A stretch of 64,000 nt of DNA from Segatella hominis (GTDB lineage: Bacteria > Bacteroidota > Bacteroidia > Bacteroidales > Bacteroidaceae). Positions 36,322 through 46,355 of this stretch are shown in pieces. The stretch lies in NCBI RefSeq assembly GCF_019249725.2, contig NZ_CP137559.1, forward strand, positions 1,859,501 to 1,923,500, read 5' to 3'. The stretch's first letter is position 1. Each line of letters begins with the position of its first letter. Both the position numbers and the translations under genes were made by a program. The notes below the pieces were generated by a model. It was not told where the DNA came from. It saw only the letters and a list, made by a program, of their open reading frames with translations, and did no database searches.

Positions 36322-36592
36322 GTATCAATTCTTTCAGGTTGGTCACTTGCTGCCCCTTGTCGGTGGGCAACTTTACACTCTCAATATGCTCAATCTCTAT
36401 ATTAGAGGTCTTGCCGTTTCCGAAGTTGATGATGGCTGAACCTATCATGTAAAGGCTACAGAGGGCAAACAAGCCGAACATGACAAGCACGACTTTCAGT
36501 CTTACCCTTGGCGGAAGGGAATCCAGCCTGTCACGCAGTCTTCCCTTCATATCATTCACCTTTTCTTGGATTGTCTTAATCGGATTTTCCAT
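36302..36592 (-). CDS. traL: Conjugative transfer protein TraL (DUF3989)
   Basis: This 96-residue protein has a single membrane helix at about residues 32-52 (VVLVMFGLFALCSLYMIGSAI), an N-terminal amphipathic region and a short polar C-terminus. It matches the DUF3989/TraL family by size and order between traK and traM. Its role is structural but undefined. Confidence 0.85.
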   Translation of the reverse strand: MENPIKTIQEKVNDMKGRLRDRLDSLPPRVRLKVVLVMFGLFALCSLYMIGSAIINFGNGKTSNIEIEHIESVKLPTDKGQQVTNLKELIHGEGEE

Positions 36593-36603
36593 TCTTGCTA
36601 TTT

Positions 36604-37227
36604 TTATCGTTCTACTGTACTGATGTCCCTGTTCTCCACAATGGTGAAACCTTCAATGGTAAAACCATTCGGGTTGTCGTCGGAGCGTGTGGCGTTCACC
36701 AACCTGCATACGGTGACAAGACTTCTCTCCGTCACGTTGCTCTCTCGGAGTATCACCTGCCGTGCGTAGGTCTTGGCTTGATAAGGGTAGTTGTCAAAAT
36801 TACAGACCACGCTGTCCACTTGCAGCGACAGGTTGATGTTTCCCGCGATGAGTCTGTTGTAAAAACCTTTCTCCGCAAAGTCCTGGTAATAGTTGTATGC
36901 GCTCTTGTCTGCCAGCAGCAAGGCTCGTTTCACGTTGTGCTCGATGGCGCTCTTTTCGGGAGATAGCGTAAAGAACAGCTCATGAAAGCGTCTCACGTGT
37001 TCCCTTGCCTCGGCAGGTCTGTTCTGTGATAGGTCTTGCGAGAGGGCGAGCATCAGCGACTTGCCGCCGTCAAGGACGTATATCTTCTCGCGCTGCTTTT
37101 CTGCAAATCGGAATGCGAACACCACCGAACATATTGCGACGACAGCGCAACCGATGACGAGGACGATGCAGAACAGGCGTATCTGTCTGAACGAGGTCTC
37201 TATATTCTTCAATGACTTAAATTCCAT
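36604..37227 (-). CDS. traK: Conjugative transfer protein TraK
   Basis: This 207-residue protein, VirB8-like by position, has one N-terminal membrane helix (about 18-42) and a periplasmic domain with the conserved HVRRFHELFFTLSP segment and an FVNRLIAGNINLSLQVDSV-like stretch. Start MEFKSLKNIETSFRQIR is characteristic of Bacteroidales TraK. It lies 30 bp after traJ. Confidence 0.92.
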   Translation of the reverse strand: MEFKSLKNIETSFRQIRLFCIVLVIGCAVVAICSVVFAFRFAEKQREKIYVLDGGKSLMLALSQDLSQNRPAEAREHVRRFHELFFTLSPEKSAIEHNVKRALLLADKSAYNYYQDFAEKGFYNRLIAGNINLSLQVDSVVCNFDNYPYQAKTYARQVILRESNVTERSLVTVCRLVNATRSDDNPNGFTIEGFTIVENRDISTVER

Positions 37228-37257
37228 TTTTCTTTTCGTTGTTTTATTCGTTAATGA

Positions 37258-38271
37258 CTATCGTTTCTTAAATCCGCTCTTGATGAGCCTTCCGGCACGT
37301 CCTGCCACATTTCCAGCCGTTGCTCCTGCGATGCTTCCGCCCAGTGAGCCTGCCGTGTTCACGTTCCGGTTGTAGTTGCCGATGCCGCCACCTGCCTGTA
37401 TGATCCATCCCGCCACAGTCGGTATGGTGAAGTAACCGATGATTCCGATGATGAGGAAAACGATGTAAACACCGTTGCTTGCCTCAATGGAAAAATTCGG
37501 GTCGTTCTGCAATGCCTCGATGTCGTTTTGCAGCATCAGCACCTGTATCTTTGCAAGGATGGTACTGAACAAGTCCGAAACGGGTAGCCAGAGATAAATC
37601 TGTATGTACCTGCAGAACCATTGCGTCAGCGTGGACTGGAATCCGTCCCATACCGATATGGCGAAACAAAGCGGTCCGAGGATGGACAGGACAATGAGGA
37701 AGAATGTCCTCAGCACGTCTATGACCAGTGCAGCGGCTTGGAACAGCAGCTCCAGCAGTTCACGGAAGAAATCACGGATGCTCTTCTTCATGCTGTACAT
37801 GCCACGCTCCACATACATTCCCGCCATTGTCACCACGTCGCCGGGTGACCAGCCGAGTTCGTCAAGCTGCTTGTCAAACTCCTCGTTGCTCACAAGGTAT
37901 GCGGTTTCCGGATTGCGTTTCATCGCCTCATACTCCAACTTGTCTTTCTGCGCCCGGTATTCATTCATGTCGAAGGTCTGTGTCTCCAACATGGAATGTG
38001 TACCTTGCACAATGGGACTCATCACGCTGTTGAGCGTACCGAGCACGATGGTCGGGAAGAACATGATGGCAAGTCCGATGGCAAATGGACGGAGCAGCGG
38101 AAATACGTCTATCGGCTCTGCCCTTGACAGTGACTGCCAAACTCTCAGGGCGACATAGAACAGCGCCCCAAGTCCTGCAAGTCCCTTGGCAATGTCCGTC
38201 ATGTCGGAACACAGCGGCATCATCTCGTCATACAGGGAACGCAGTATCTGGTGAAGGTTCTCGAAATCCAT
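37258..38271 (-). CDS. traJ: Conjugative transfer protein TraJ
   Basis: This 337-residue multi-spanning membrane protein is analogous to VirB6. About five to six hydrophobic segments are visible, among them LAGLGALFYVALRVW, FAIGLAIMFFPTIVLGTL, a long helix near 190-215 and VYIVFLIIGIIGYFTIPTV. The glycine/alanine-rich C-terminus ends in basic residues (RLIKSGFKKR). The traI stop lies 3 bp upstream. Confidence 0.92.
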   Translation of the reverse strand: MDFENLHQILRSLYDEMMPLCSDMTDIAKGLAGLGALFYVALRVWQSLSRAEPIDVFPLLRPFAIGLAIMFFPTIVLGTLNSVMSPIVQGTHSMLETQTFDMNEYRAQKDKLEYEAMKRNPETAYLVSNEEFDKQLDELGWSPGDVVTMAGMYVERGMYSMKKSIRDFFRELLELLFQAAALVIDVLRTFFLIVLSILGPLCFAISVWDGFQSTLTQWFCRYIQIYLWLPVSDLFSTILAKIQVLMLQNDIEALQNDPNFSIEASNGVYIVFLIIGIIGYFTIPTVAGWIIQAGGGIGNYNRNVNTAGSLGGSIAGATAGNVAGRAGRLIKSGFKKR

Positions 38272-38274
38272 AGG

Positions 38275-38904
38275 CTACCAGTATTTCTCGTTTGACTTGC
38301 CGTAGAGTCCCATGATGCGGTCGAGGTCGTTTTTCTTCTTGGCACGCAGATAACTCACGGAAATGTTCTTGTTGGTGTAGTAGCTCACGAGATTGCGGTA
38401 ACGCTTCATCTTCGAGTAGCAGCGTTCCACCACGTCCATTCGCTCCTTGTCCGTCATGGAAAGGGTCGTGATATTCACCACGTTCTTCAACTCCGTCAGC
38501 ACATCGTTGCTTTCTTCCAGCAGTTTGGTGTAGCCGAAGCCGATGGCGGAGAGTTCCTCCACGGAAAAATTGTCATCGTGCATCATCTTCTGATAGTTGT
38601 TGATGTAGATGTCCGTGATGTCACCCACCATGAGGATGGTCTGCTGCACCTTGCGTGCGTCCTTGACGAGGTTGTTCACCGACTTCAGCGCATCGTAATA
38701 CTTCTTGCCCTGCTCGTAAATCTTCACGGTCTCCTTGAAGTTGTTGATCATGTTCTGAGCCGTCGAAGACGTGTGGACGATGTTGTTGGACGAGTTGATG
38801 ATACTCTGCGCAATGTTGGTAGGATCTATGACAGACCACTGTGCGCTTGCCTTTCCCACCATCAGCAGGAACAGGCAGATTGTCATGATTACTTTTGTTC
38901 TCAT
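38275..38904 (-). CDS. traI: Conjugative transfer protein TraI (DUF4141)
   Basis: This 209-residue exported protein has a signal peptide ending at SAQW and a long helical body (SIINSSNNIVHTSSTAQNMINNFKE, then coiled segments), resembling VirB5-type pilus components. The motif AQWSVIDPTNIAQSI is typical of this family. It is placed between traG and traJ as expected. Confidence 0.9.
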   Translation of the reverse strand: MRTKVIMTICLFLLMVGKASAQWSVIDPTNIAQSIINSSNNIVHTSSTAQNMINNFKETVKIYEQGKKYYDALKSVNNLVKDARKVQQTILMVGDITDIYINNYQKMMHDDNFSVEELSAIGFGYTKLLEESNDVLTELKNVVNITTLSMTDKERMDVVERCYSKMKRYRNLVSYYTNKNISVSYLRAKKKNDLDRIMGLYGKSNEKYW

Positions 38905-38934
38905 TTTTACTTTTGGATTAAGTGGATAATGAAT

Positions 38935-39521
38935 TTACTTGTTCTCTTGTTTGTCCTCTGCAAGCTGCCGGATGGCGGCTTCCATGTCACCGCCGAGTTT
39001 CTCCGCCAATGCCCTTACCTCCAGTTTCTCACTTTCCTCAGTCGTATAGGCGAGATATTCCTGCGTGGACACCTCTGTGGCATATACTGCCGACTGCGTT
39101 CCTCCGACTCCTATCCATACTTCCTTGTAGAGACGTGAGGGGTCGTTGGACTGGTTGATGGAGAGAATCTGCGACTTCTCCTTTTCCGTCAATCCGAGCA
39201 ATGACTGTATCTGCTCGAACTTGTTCATGAACTTCCTCTGGTCAAGGAGTATCTTGCAGTCTGAGTTGTTGATGATACTGTCCTTCACGATAGCGGAGGA
39301 TATGATGTCCTCTACTTCCTGGGTTACCACAACCGCCTCACCGAAGAACTTTCTGACCGTCTTATAGAGATACTTGATATAGGAAGCCATGTTTGCCGAA
39401 GCTATCGCTTTCCATGCTTCTTCTATCACTATCATCTTGCGGATGCCTTTCAGGCGGCGCATCTTGTTGATGAACAGCTCCATGATGATGATGGTCGTGA
39501 CTGGGAACAAAATTGGATGAT
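38935..39521 (-). CDS. traG: traG, 3' exon (C-terminus of the conjugation ATPase)
   Basis: This is the second half of a VirB4-type ATPase gene split by a group II intron. After splicing the junction reads IDSIKDHPILFPVTT. The exon then encodes IIIMELFINKMRRLKG, the Walker-B-like MIVIEEAWKA and the VVTQEVEDI sensor region, ending at a TAA at 38935. It has no valid start of its own; translation depends on removal of the intron. 195 codons including stop join 638 codons plus one base from the 5' exon to give an 833-residue protein. Confidence 0.9.
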
Positions 39522-42013
39522 GTAGGCTAAGCACCCAGCGCCTTGCCATATTACTATGGTAGGTTTCCAAATGCTCGCCCCCGAACCGGACTTACACATT
39601 TCGGCGTATCCGGCTCTCCATTAATTCTATCAGTCTATACTACCGTAATGGACTTTCTTATGGCAGCTACGACATAAAGCTATCGTCTTACGCTTGCGTG
39701 CAATCATGTGGCGTTCCCAATCTTCCTTTCCTTGAAGGTCTTTGAGTTTTCTCACATGGTGCATATCAAGTTTTACGTTTTCCTTTCCACACAATTCACA
39801 ACGGTTTGCCTTTAATCTGTCGATAAGACTTGTTCCGTGGTAAAAGTATTGAACAGGTAATCTGTCATAGCAATCTCCATATTCTTGTTTCTTACGCTTG
39901 AACCCATCGTGATAAAACTGCCTCTTTAAGGTTTGTCCTTTTCTGTTCTTATAGCTTACTGTGAACACTCCGTCTTTCTTGTATTTCTTGCAGATTTGCA
40001 CTACAGAACTTCTATACTTGGACGCATAGGTTTTGTACATGCTATACTCCATGATATACTTGAATGTATGAAGCGAATGACAATTGTTTGCTATTGAATA
40101 GAAGTTATAGATACCTCTTATTTCAGCATTGTATCTTTCCAAGATTTCCAAGTCATCACTGTTGATGAGATATGGTCGGTGCTTAGGCTTGTAAAACTCC
40201 TTTCCATTGTGCATCTTTATCTCCAATGCACCATAGTCAAGGAGTTTCTTTCTAATCACTTGCGTCGGCATCTTCAAGTACACCTTATTATTAAAGGGTC
40301 TTGTCAATCTGCCAGCCTTGTTTCTCTTGGTCAATACAGATTTGCGGATATAGATTTCATAGCCGAGGAACTTTGCAGACTTTCTTCCATGTGTAATGAG
40401 TGTCTTCTCATCTGAAAGTTCAAGCGAAAGCTTCTCGGCAAGGAACTTTTTGATGTCCTGCTTGATGGCTTCCGCCTCTTTCTTTGTTCCAATGACAGCA
40501 CACAGAAAATCATCTGCATACCGTACATATTTTAGGCGTCTGAAATTTGCATCCATATCCACACCACAAGGAATTTTTGCTCTTTCCTTATCAAAGTGTT
40601 TTATTTCTTTGACTATGAATTTGCGCTCTTCCCTGTCTGTTACCGCTTTGAGTTTCAACACTGCACGACTTTTGCCGTACTCAAATTTCACCCTTTCGGG
40701 ATTGTCTGCTCTTTCCTTGCCCTTGTTGAATTTTTGGATGTATTCACGCATATAAGTGTCAAGTTGGTCAAGGTAGATGTTTGCCAATATCGGGCTGATT
40801 ATTCCACCTTGTGGCGTGCCACTATATGTTTTGTTGAATACCCAATTTTCAATAAATCCCGCATTGAGGAACTTGCGTATCAATCGAAGAAAACGCTCAT
40901 CGTCAATTCGCTTCCTTAAAATGTCTATCAATGTGTTATGATTGATATTGTCAAAGAAGCCTTTGATGTCCCCTTCTATGAACCAACGTGTCCCATTGAA
41001 TGACTTTTGAATTTGTTGCAAGGCTGTATGACAACTTCGCTTGGGTCTAAAACCATGGGAATTGTTGTCAAAGCTACCTTCATATATCGCTTCCAAAATC
41101 ATTCTGACAACTTCTTGCAGAAGTTTGTCATTGAATGTGGGTATGCCAAGAGGTCGTTTCTTCCCATTCTTCTTGGGAATATAAACTCTCCTTGACGGTA
41201 TGGGCTGATATGACTCGTCTTTCAACGAAACTATCAGTTTTTCAATGCGTGATATACTCATGTGGTCAATGGTGGCGTTGTCTGCCCCCTTGGTCATGTT
41301 ACCCTCCTTTGCATAAATGCGCTGATAGGCAGCATAGTACATCTGTTCATTGAAGAGCAGGCGGTAAAGCCGCTCAAATTTATAGTTCGGTTGTCGGCTG
41401 TGTATAGCCAGACTGTTTAATACTCTTTCTGAATTTCTCATAATGTCTCACACATTTTTCATTAATTGTATTAAAAGAATTAACTGCCTCCCTTTGCCAT
41501 GTGCAGGTCATTATCCTGCTCGGACTACTACGGAGGCTCCGTTGCCTTGTCAGATATTCAGAGGTCTGCACCTCATAGCCTTACAAGTGGCTTTCCGATT
41601 TAGGCAATCCCCGTTTGCTTGCATAATAACTCTTGCCTGATAGACAGGAGGATATGACTTTCGTCCTTTTCTGCTTATTGCAGATGCGTCGTGACAAGTA
41701 CATGCTCTGTTCTCCTCAAAGACTGGAAAATGAGTGTCACGATACAACGAGTTTAGCTATCTTACGTTGCAGGTACGCGCAGATACCGCTTGGACTATCA
41801 TTCAATCAGTATAGATTTTATCCTTTGTCTATCTTTTCATCCCACCATTCAGTCGCAATCTGATAGCTGATTGACTTATGGATTTCCTACATGCTACACT
41901 CCCCATCGTCTTTCGTTGAATGGATAAGTAGGCGGATGATAGGTTTTTTCAATGTACACTTGCCTAATTCCTTGCTAATGGAATAGTTATTTATGCAGCC
42001 TTGACGGGCGCAC
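39522..42013 (-). mobile_element. Group II intron in traG (2492 bp)
   Basis: On the minus strand the intron starts GTGCGCCCG, a GTGYG 5' end, just after ATCAAGG, and ends GCCTAC just before ATCATCC. A typical 34-nt domain V lies at 39583-39616 (AGCCGGAT ... GTCCGGTT) and domain VI follows it. The encoded protein is at 39630-41441. Removing exactly these bases restores the traG frame. The 550 bp between the ORF start and the 5' end should hold domains I-III. Confidence 0.9.
39630..41441 (-). CDS. ltrA: Group II intron reverse transcriptase/maturase with HNH endonuclease
   Basis: This 603-residue intron-encoded protein aids splicing and mobility of the traG intron. Reverse-transcriptase blocks include the RPLGIPTFNDK region, GDIKGFFDNI, SGTPQGGIISPILANI and the catalytic YADD in VRYADDFLCAV. 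A maturase (X) domain follows. The C-terminus is an HNH endonuclease with zinc cysteines (CELCGKENVKLDMHHV, then CRSCHKKVH). Its length is normal for an RT-HNH intron protein. The gene symbol is the generic name. Confidence 0.95.
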   Translation of the reverse strand: MRNSERVLNSLAIHSRQPNYKFERLYRLLFNEQMYYAAYQRIYAKEGNMTKGADNATIDHMSISRIEKLIVSLKDESYQPIPSRRVYIPKKNGKKRPLGIPTFNDKLLQEVVRMILEAIYEGSFDNNSHGFRPKRSCHTALQQIQKSFNGTRWFIEGDIKGFFDNINHNTLIDILRKRIDDERFLRLIRKFLNAGFIENWVFNKTYSGTPQGGIISPILANIYLDQLDTYMREYIQKFNKGKERADNPERVKFEYGKSRAVLKLKAVTDREERKFIVKEIKHFDKERAKIPCGVDMDANFRRLKYVRYADDFLCAVIGTKKEAEAIKQDIKKFLAEKLSLELSDEKTLITHGRKSAKFLGYEIYIRKSVLTKRNKAGRLTRPFNNKVYLKMPTQVIRKKLLDYGALEIKMHNGKEFYKPKHRPYLINSDDLEILERYNAEIRGIYNFYSIANNCHSLHTFKYIMEYSMYKTYASKYRSSVVQICKKYKKDGVFTVSYKNRKGQTLKRQFYHDGFKRKKQEYGDCYDRLPVQYFYHGTSLIDRLKANRCELCGKENVKLDMHHVRKLKDLQGKEDWERHMIARKRKTIALCRSCHKKVHYGSID

Positions 42014-43928
42014 CCTTGATGGAATCTATCTCGAAAACGATGAACCGCTTGTGCAGCAGGTCAAGCTCCTTGTCGGAGTTAAGCAGATAGTCGTACTCAC
42101 CACCTTTGTAGTAAGGTTCCAGCACGTTGAGAAATCCGTCTATATCAAAATCTTTCTCACGGACTTTCTTTTCTTCCAGCACCTTGCGGTATTCCGTTCC
42201 CACAAACTCATAGAAGGTATTGAAGCATGGAACGATGTCGCTTTCCTCTTTCAGTTTACCGATGTAGAGCGACACGGCATTTGACAAGGCGACCTCTTCC
42301 GCTCGTGTGGCAGGCTCGTTGTCCTTCTTCCAAAGCGTCAGGAGCAATGTCTTGATGCTCTCTCGCTTCTCGATGTCAAAGACCTTATCCTCGGTGAAGA
42401 ACGGATTGAATGAGATGGGACTCTCGTCCGTATAGGTATAGTAGATACCGTCCTTTCCGCCTGTCTTTCTGTTGATCATCTCGCAGAGTCCCTGGTAGGA
42501 ATTTCCCGTATCCACCAAGACCACATGCGTGCCTTGCTCATAATACTGTCTGACGAGGTGGTTCATGAAGAACGACTTCCCGCTTCCCGATGGTCCGAGA
42601 ACGAACTTGTTGCGGTTGGTTGTCACGCCTTTTCTCATCGGCAAGTCAGAGATGTCAATGTGCAGCGGCTTGCCACTGATACGGTCTGCCATCTTGATTC
42701 CGAACGGCGAGGGAGAATCCATATAGTTGGTTTCCTCCGTGAAGAGACATACCGACTGCTCGATGAAGGTATGGAAACTTTCCTCTGACGGAAAATCACC
42801 CTCGTTGCCGGGTATCGCTGCCCAGAAGAGTGTCGGACAATCCACCGTATTGTGGCGTGGCACACATTCCATGCTTGCCAACTGACTGCCCACATCATTG
42901 CGAAGATGCTTCAACTCTTCCATATCCTCGCCCCATGCCAGGACATTGAAATGGGCACGGACAGACTGCAAGCCTTGTGAGTGAGCCTCGTTCAGATACT
43001 CGTCAATCCATTCCTTGTTGATGGCGTTCTGTCGGCTGTACCTTGACAGCGAGTGCATGTTGCGGGCGGTCTTCTCAAACTTCTGCAAGGTCTCGTCACT
43101 GTTGTCTATGAATACATACTGGTTATAGATATGGTTGCAGGACAACAGCAAGCCAACAGGAGCGGCAAAGGATAGTCGGCAGTCACTTCGGTCAGTGGAC
43201 AATCGCTCAAAGCGGTTGTCCGTAGATACTTCCGTTGGCAGGTCTTCCGTTTGCGACAAGGTATGCAGACAAAGATGTTTGTTCCCGATACGCATACCTC
43301 GTGCAGACAATTCCATGTCCTCCAAACATTGCACGTTCTCAGTGGAGAGCGAGAGGTACTTGCCTACAAGTCCGGTTGTTCGTTCCGTGCCTGTGATTTC
43401 ATCGTCTGTCAACTTTCGCAACGATATATAACCACTGTCATTGATGATTCTTGCGAACTGCTCCACGGCATCAAGGAATCTTGCTACCGTTTCCTTGTCC
43501 TTGATTTCCTTGGGGATGATATGCCCACGGCACAAGGTGGAAAAATTGCTCTGGTGTGCCATGCGCTCCTTGGAGGTCTTGGTGAGGAACAGGTAACACT
43601 GGTGATGCAGGTAAGGACGCTCATTGAAGTGTCGCTCATAGCTTCTTGACAGAAAGCTCATGTCGCTATTCTGCAAGTCCGGCGCATAGTTCTCTTTCAC
43701 GAACCAGTCCTGCTTGTGTACGATGCTGTAGTCTGGCAGCACCTTGATAGCCTTGCACCATGCGGCATGTACCGACTCATACTCCTGCGATGTTACCGTG
43801 AAGATTTCGGGGAGCGTCACCTCGTAGGCGACCGTGATGTCGCCATCCTTGGAGATAATGCAGCCTTGCTCCACGGCAAGCAACGGGAACTTGCTTTCAA
43901 GGGTGCTTGATTTTCTGATATTTCTCAT
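42014..43928 (-). CDS. traG: traG, 5' exon (N-terminal two thirds of the conjugation ATPase)
   Basis: This VirB4-like ATPase energises the mating channel. The exon encodes the N-terminal domain and the RecA-like core with Walker A GPSGSGKSFFMNHLVRQY near residue 449, then VVLVDTGNSYQGLC. The normal reading ends at KRFIVFEIDSIK; unspliced mRNA would add GAPVKAA from the intron and stop. The ATG at 43928 overlaps the traF stop by 4 bp. Confidence 0.93.
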
Positions 43929-44251
43929 TCTTCTTTCTTTTTATGTTTGAACATTCGGTTTGTTTTCCTTCGGTTGAGGATATAGCGTGGATGGCTCTTG
44001 GAGGCAAGGAGCTTCATCAGTCCATGCTCACCATACTTGTTGTTCAGATGGAATGTTCCCCATACAAGCAATGATCCGAGCGTGAGACCCAAGCCGATGC
44101 AGACCAGTTGGTCCGAACCTGCCATATAGAGGACGACCACAAGGAAGAAGACGGCAAGCAGTCCACCTGCGAAGATGAAGAGGTACTGTGCCTTCAGTCC
44201 CTTGAACTCAACCGAATGACCGATGCCCTTGTTGATTGGGTAGTCAGCCAT
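43925..44251 (-). CDS. traF: Conjugative transfer protein TraF (DUF4133)
   Basis: This 108-residue inner-membrane protein has two membrane helices near residues 24-42 and 48-67, with a basic C-terminal tail. The opening YPINKGIGHSVEFKGLKAQY is diagnostic of the DUF4133/TraF family, which resembles VirB3. It overlaps traG and follows traE by 20 bp. Confidence 0.92.
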   Translation of the reverse strand: MADYPINKGIGHSVEFKGLKAQYLFIFAGGLLAVFFLVVVLYMAGSDQLVCIGLGLTLGSLLVWGTFHLNNKYGEHGLMKLLASKSHPRYILNRRKTNRMFKHKKKEE

Positions 44252-44271
44252 AAGTCTTATACCTTATTATA

Positions 44272-44577
44272 TTATAGGAAGAATGAGCGGAGGATGGTTG
44301 CACTCACGATGAGGAAGATGCAGGCTCCGAACCAGCTTGCGGCAGTCTTGCTCGTGTCCGGGTCGCCTGATGAGAACTTGCCATACACCTTGATGCCTCC
44401 GATGAGACCTACCACGGCACCGATGGCGTAGATGAGCTTCGTGCCCGGGTCGAAGTAGGAGGTCACCATACTTGTTGCCTCGTTGATACCTGCAAGTCCG
44501 TTGCCTTGCGCGAATGTCTGTGATACGGCTGCGACAATCATCGCAGCGAGAAGAATGATTCTGTTTTTCTTGTTCAT
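44272..44577 (-). CDS. traE: Conjugative transfer protein TraE (DUF4134)
   Basis: This 101-residue VirB2-like pilin candidate has an N-terminal signal-like helix (to about TFAQG) and then two hydrophobic helices flanking a short loop (GTKLIYAIGAVVGLIGGIKVYGKFSSGD and ASWFGACIFLIVSATILRSFF). The GNGLAGINEATSMVTSYF segment is typical of DUF4134. A 156-bp spacer separates it from the next upstream gene; I see no gene in that spacer. Confidence 0.92.
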   Translation of the reverse strand: MNKKNRIILLAAMIVAAVSQTFAQGNGLAGINEATSMVTSYFDPGTKLIYAIGAVVGLIGGIKVYGKFSSGDPDTSKTAASWFGACIFLIVSATILRSFFL

Positions 44578-44733
44578 AAATCGTTTTTTGTCTGTGCCTT
44601 GGGGATTGGATGATCCCGTTTGGCGGTTGATACTTTTGTTTACTCATGCGGCATAATGCCGACTTGTGGATTCAGTGGCGAACTGAGATTTTAGCCGTAG
44701 TCTTTCTTTTTCATTGGTGTACTATTATTATTG

Positions 44734-45213
44734 TTAGAGGCGATATGCCTTTATACCTTCCTCAAATGCAGTTTTAATTTCTGCATCATATACGTTGAAG
44801 TGCTCGTTGATGATGTTATCAATGTAACTTGACATGGAAACCTGTCCCTTGCCAACGACATTCACAAGCCTCATAATGCGCTCATGGGTCTCTTCTCTGA
44901 TATAGATTTGTTTTCTTGGTCTTACAGTAAAGTCTGCATCTACCATGAACTTATCTACATACTGCTCGCTACGGTTTTTCTCCGTTCTATCAATTGGTTC
45001 AAACTGTCCCATCTCGAAATTTCCAAATGTTACATCCCCCTCCAAATCATTCTCTTTGTATGAAGAACTGTTTGGAAAAGCCTCATCAAGACAAGCGTCA
45101 ATCTGCTTATGAATTTTCTTCTTGCACTCATCATGATTTCTCATGTAAATCTCATACAACTCCTTGTCATCTATCGAAGGAATTTGTCTTTTAACACTGT
45201 TTCTTTTTTTCAT
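44734..45213 (-). CDS. DUF3408-type conjugation protein
   Basis: This 159-residue protein has a disordered, charged N-terminal half and a C-terminal ribbon-helix-helix-like module: VRPRKQIYIREETHERIMRLVNVVGKGQVSMSSYIDNIINEHFNVY. The same module occurs in the protein at 45939-46355. The module suggests DNA binding, perhaps in the relaxosome or for operon control. By position it would be TraC or TraD of CTnDOT nomenclature; I leave the symbol open. Confidence 0.85.
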   Translation of the reverse strand: MKKRNSVKRQIPSIDDKELYEIYMRNHDECKKKIHKQIDACLDEAFPNSSSYKENDLEGDVTFGNFEMGQFEPIDRTEKNRSEQYVDKFMVDADFTVRPRKQIYIREETHERIMRLVNVVGKGQVSMSSYIDNIINEHFNVYDAEIKTAFEEGIKAYRL

Positions 45214-45235
45214 CGTAATTCTTACGTTTTAATTG

Positions 45236-45937
45236 TTATACAAAATCTCTAATATTGAAATCCTTGAAGTTTTCAGGAACAACAAGTTTCTTTTTTTCGA
45301 TAACCTTTGTTGCTTTTTCCGACATAGGCTTAACGGTGGAAATGTTCGACATGTGCAATTCCATCAACGCATTCATTCTGCGTTTGATAATCTGGGAACG
45401 CTCCGCTATCATGTTGAAAAGCTCGTTGCCTTCCATTTCAGAAAACACCTTGCCAGCATGAGCACATTCTTTGTTTGTGGCATTCTGCTTGCTTGCCGTT
45501 TCAACAGCCTTGTCTATCTCCTCGAAGCTATTGCCACTTGCTTGTTCAACAACTGCTTCTTCTTCCGATTCATCATACTTCACGCCAACATCCTCAATAC
45601 GTGTATTTGTGAAAACTTCATCCAACTTATCATCAGGGATGCGAGCGGACTTCCTCGGAGAACTGTCTTCCTCGAATGTAACCTCACTTTCCTTTATCAC
45701 TTCACCCTCGTCCTCCTGCTTAGTTTGCACAGTTTCCGTTGGGACTTTTTTCGGTGAGACGGTATAAATGTGTCTGACGATGAAGTCATCCGCAGGAATA
45801 GGTGGGTTCTCCTTAGGTTCAACCTTGACCTTTTCTATTCCCAACTTGTTTCTAAGCCAGATGTCGGCATCAAACACCAAAACTGCTATGCTCCATACAA
45901 AATACAGGAGCACAATTATCACTAACATTATTCCCAT
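45236..45937 (-). CDS. Membrane-anchored acidic conjugation protein
   Basis: This 233-residue protein starts with one hydrophobic helix (MLVIIVLLYFVWSIAVLVF) and continues as a long acidic, probably disordered cytoplasmic segment (Glu/Ser/Thr rich). A helical C-terminal part contains GNELFNMIAERSQIIKRRMNALMELHM. It lies between two DUF3408 proteins and corresponds by order to TraC/TraD of CTnDOT. Its function is unknown. It abuts the next gene by 1 bp. Confidence 0.75.
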   Translation of the reverse strand: MGIMLVIIVLLYFVWSIAVLVFDADIWLRNKLGIEKVKVEPKENPPIPADDFIVRHIYTVSPKKVPTETVQTKQEDEGEVIKESEVTFEEDSSPRKSARIPDDKLDEVFTNTRIEDVGVKYDESEEEAVVEQASGNSFEEIDKAVETASKQNATNKECAHAGKVFSEMEGNELFNMIAERSQIIKRRMNALMELHMSNISTVKPMSEKATKVIEKKKLVVPENFKDFNIRDFV

Positions 45938-45938
45938 A

Positions 45939-46355
45939 TTACCACATGATTATGTCCTTGTTATTCTTCTTATACACTTCTTTGATAACTTCCCCATATT
46001 TTTGGAAATGTTCTGTCAGCACATGGTCTATATAACCCGACAAGGACATGTCCTCACGGTTAATGACAGACACGAGGCGCATGATGGTTTCATGATACTC
46101 CTTTCGGATGTATGTCATCTTGCCAGAACGAGCAGGATTCTCAGACCTGCGGATGTACCTTTCTTGGTATTCATCCATGAGATATGAAGTACCCTTGGAA
46201 GGTATCGCTTCTTTCGGTTTGCTGACTTCGTTCTTTGGAGCCTCCTTTTGTATAGGTTCTTCCGTTGACGCCCTGCTTGGTGGCATGTGTGGTCGGAATG
46301 AGTTTCTGAACTCTTCCGAGTCGATGTTTACTTTCAGATTCTTTGCCATACACAT
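45939..46355 (-). CDS. traB: TraB-like DUF3408 protein
   Basis: This 138-residue protein has a polar N-terminal half and the DUF3408 C-terminal module: MTYIRKEYHETIMRLVSVINREDMSLSGYIDHVLTEHF, which resembles a ribbon-helix-helix DNA-binding fold. It follows traA with a one-base overlap of stop and start. The symbol rests on order alone. Confidence 0.75.
   Translation of the reverse strand: MCMAKNLKVNIDSEEFRNSFRPHMPPSRASTEEPIQKEAPKNEVSKPKEAIPSKGTSYLMDEYQERYIRRSENPARSGKMTYIRKEYHETIMRLVSVINREDMSLSGYIDHVLTEHFQKYGEVIKEVYKKNNKDIIMW

Noticed and set aside
39630..41441. Retron or diversity-generating RT
   Set aside because: Domain V, splice boundaries and an HNH domain show a group II intron; no msr/msd or template repeat is visible.
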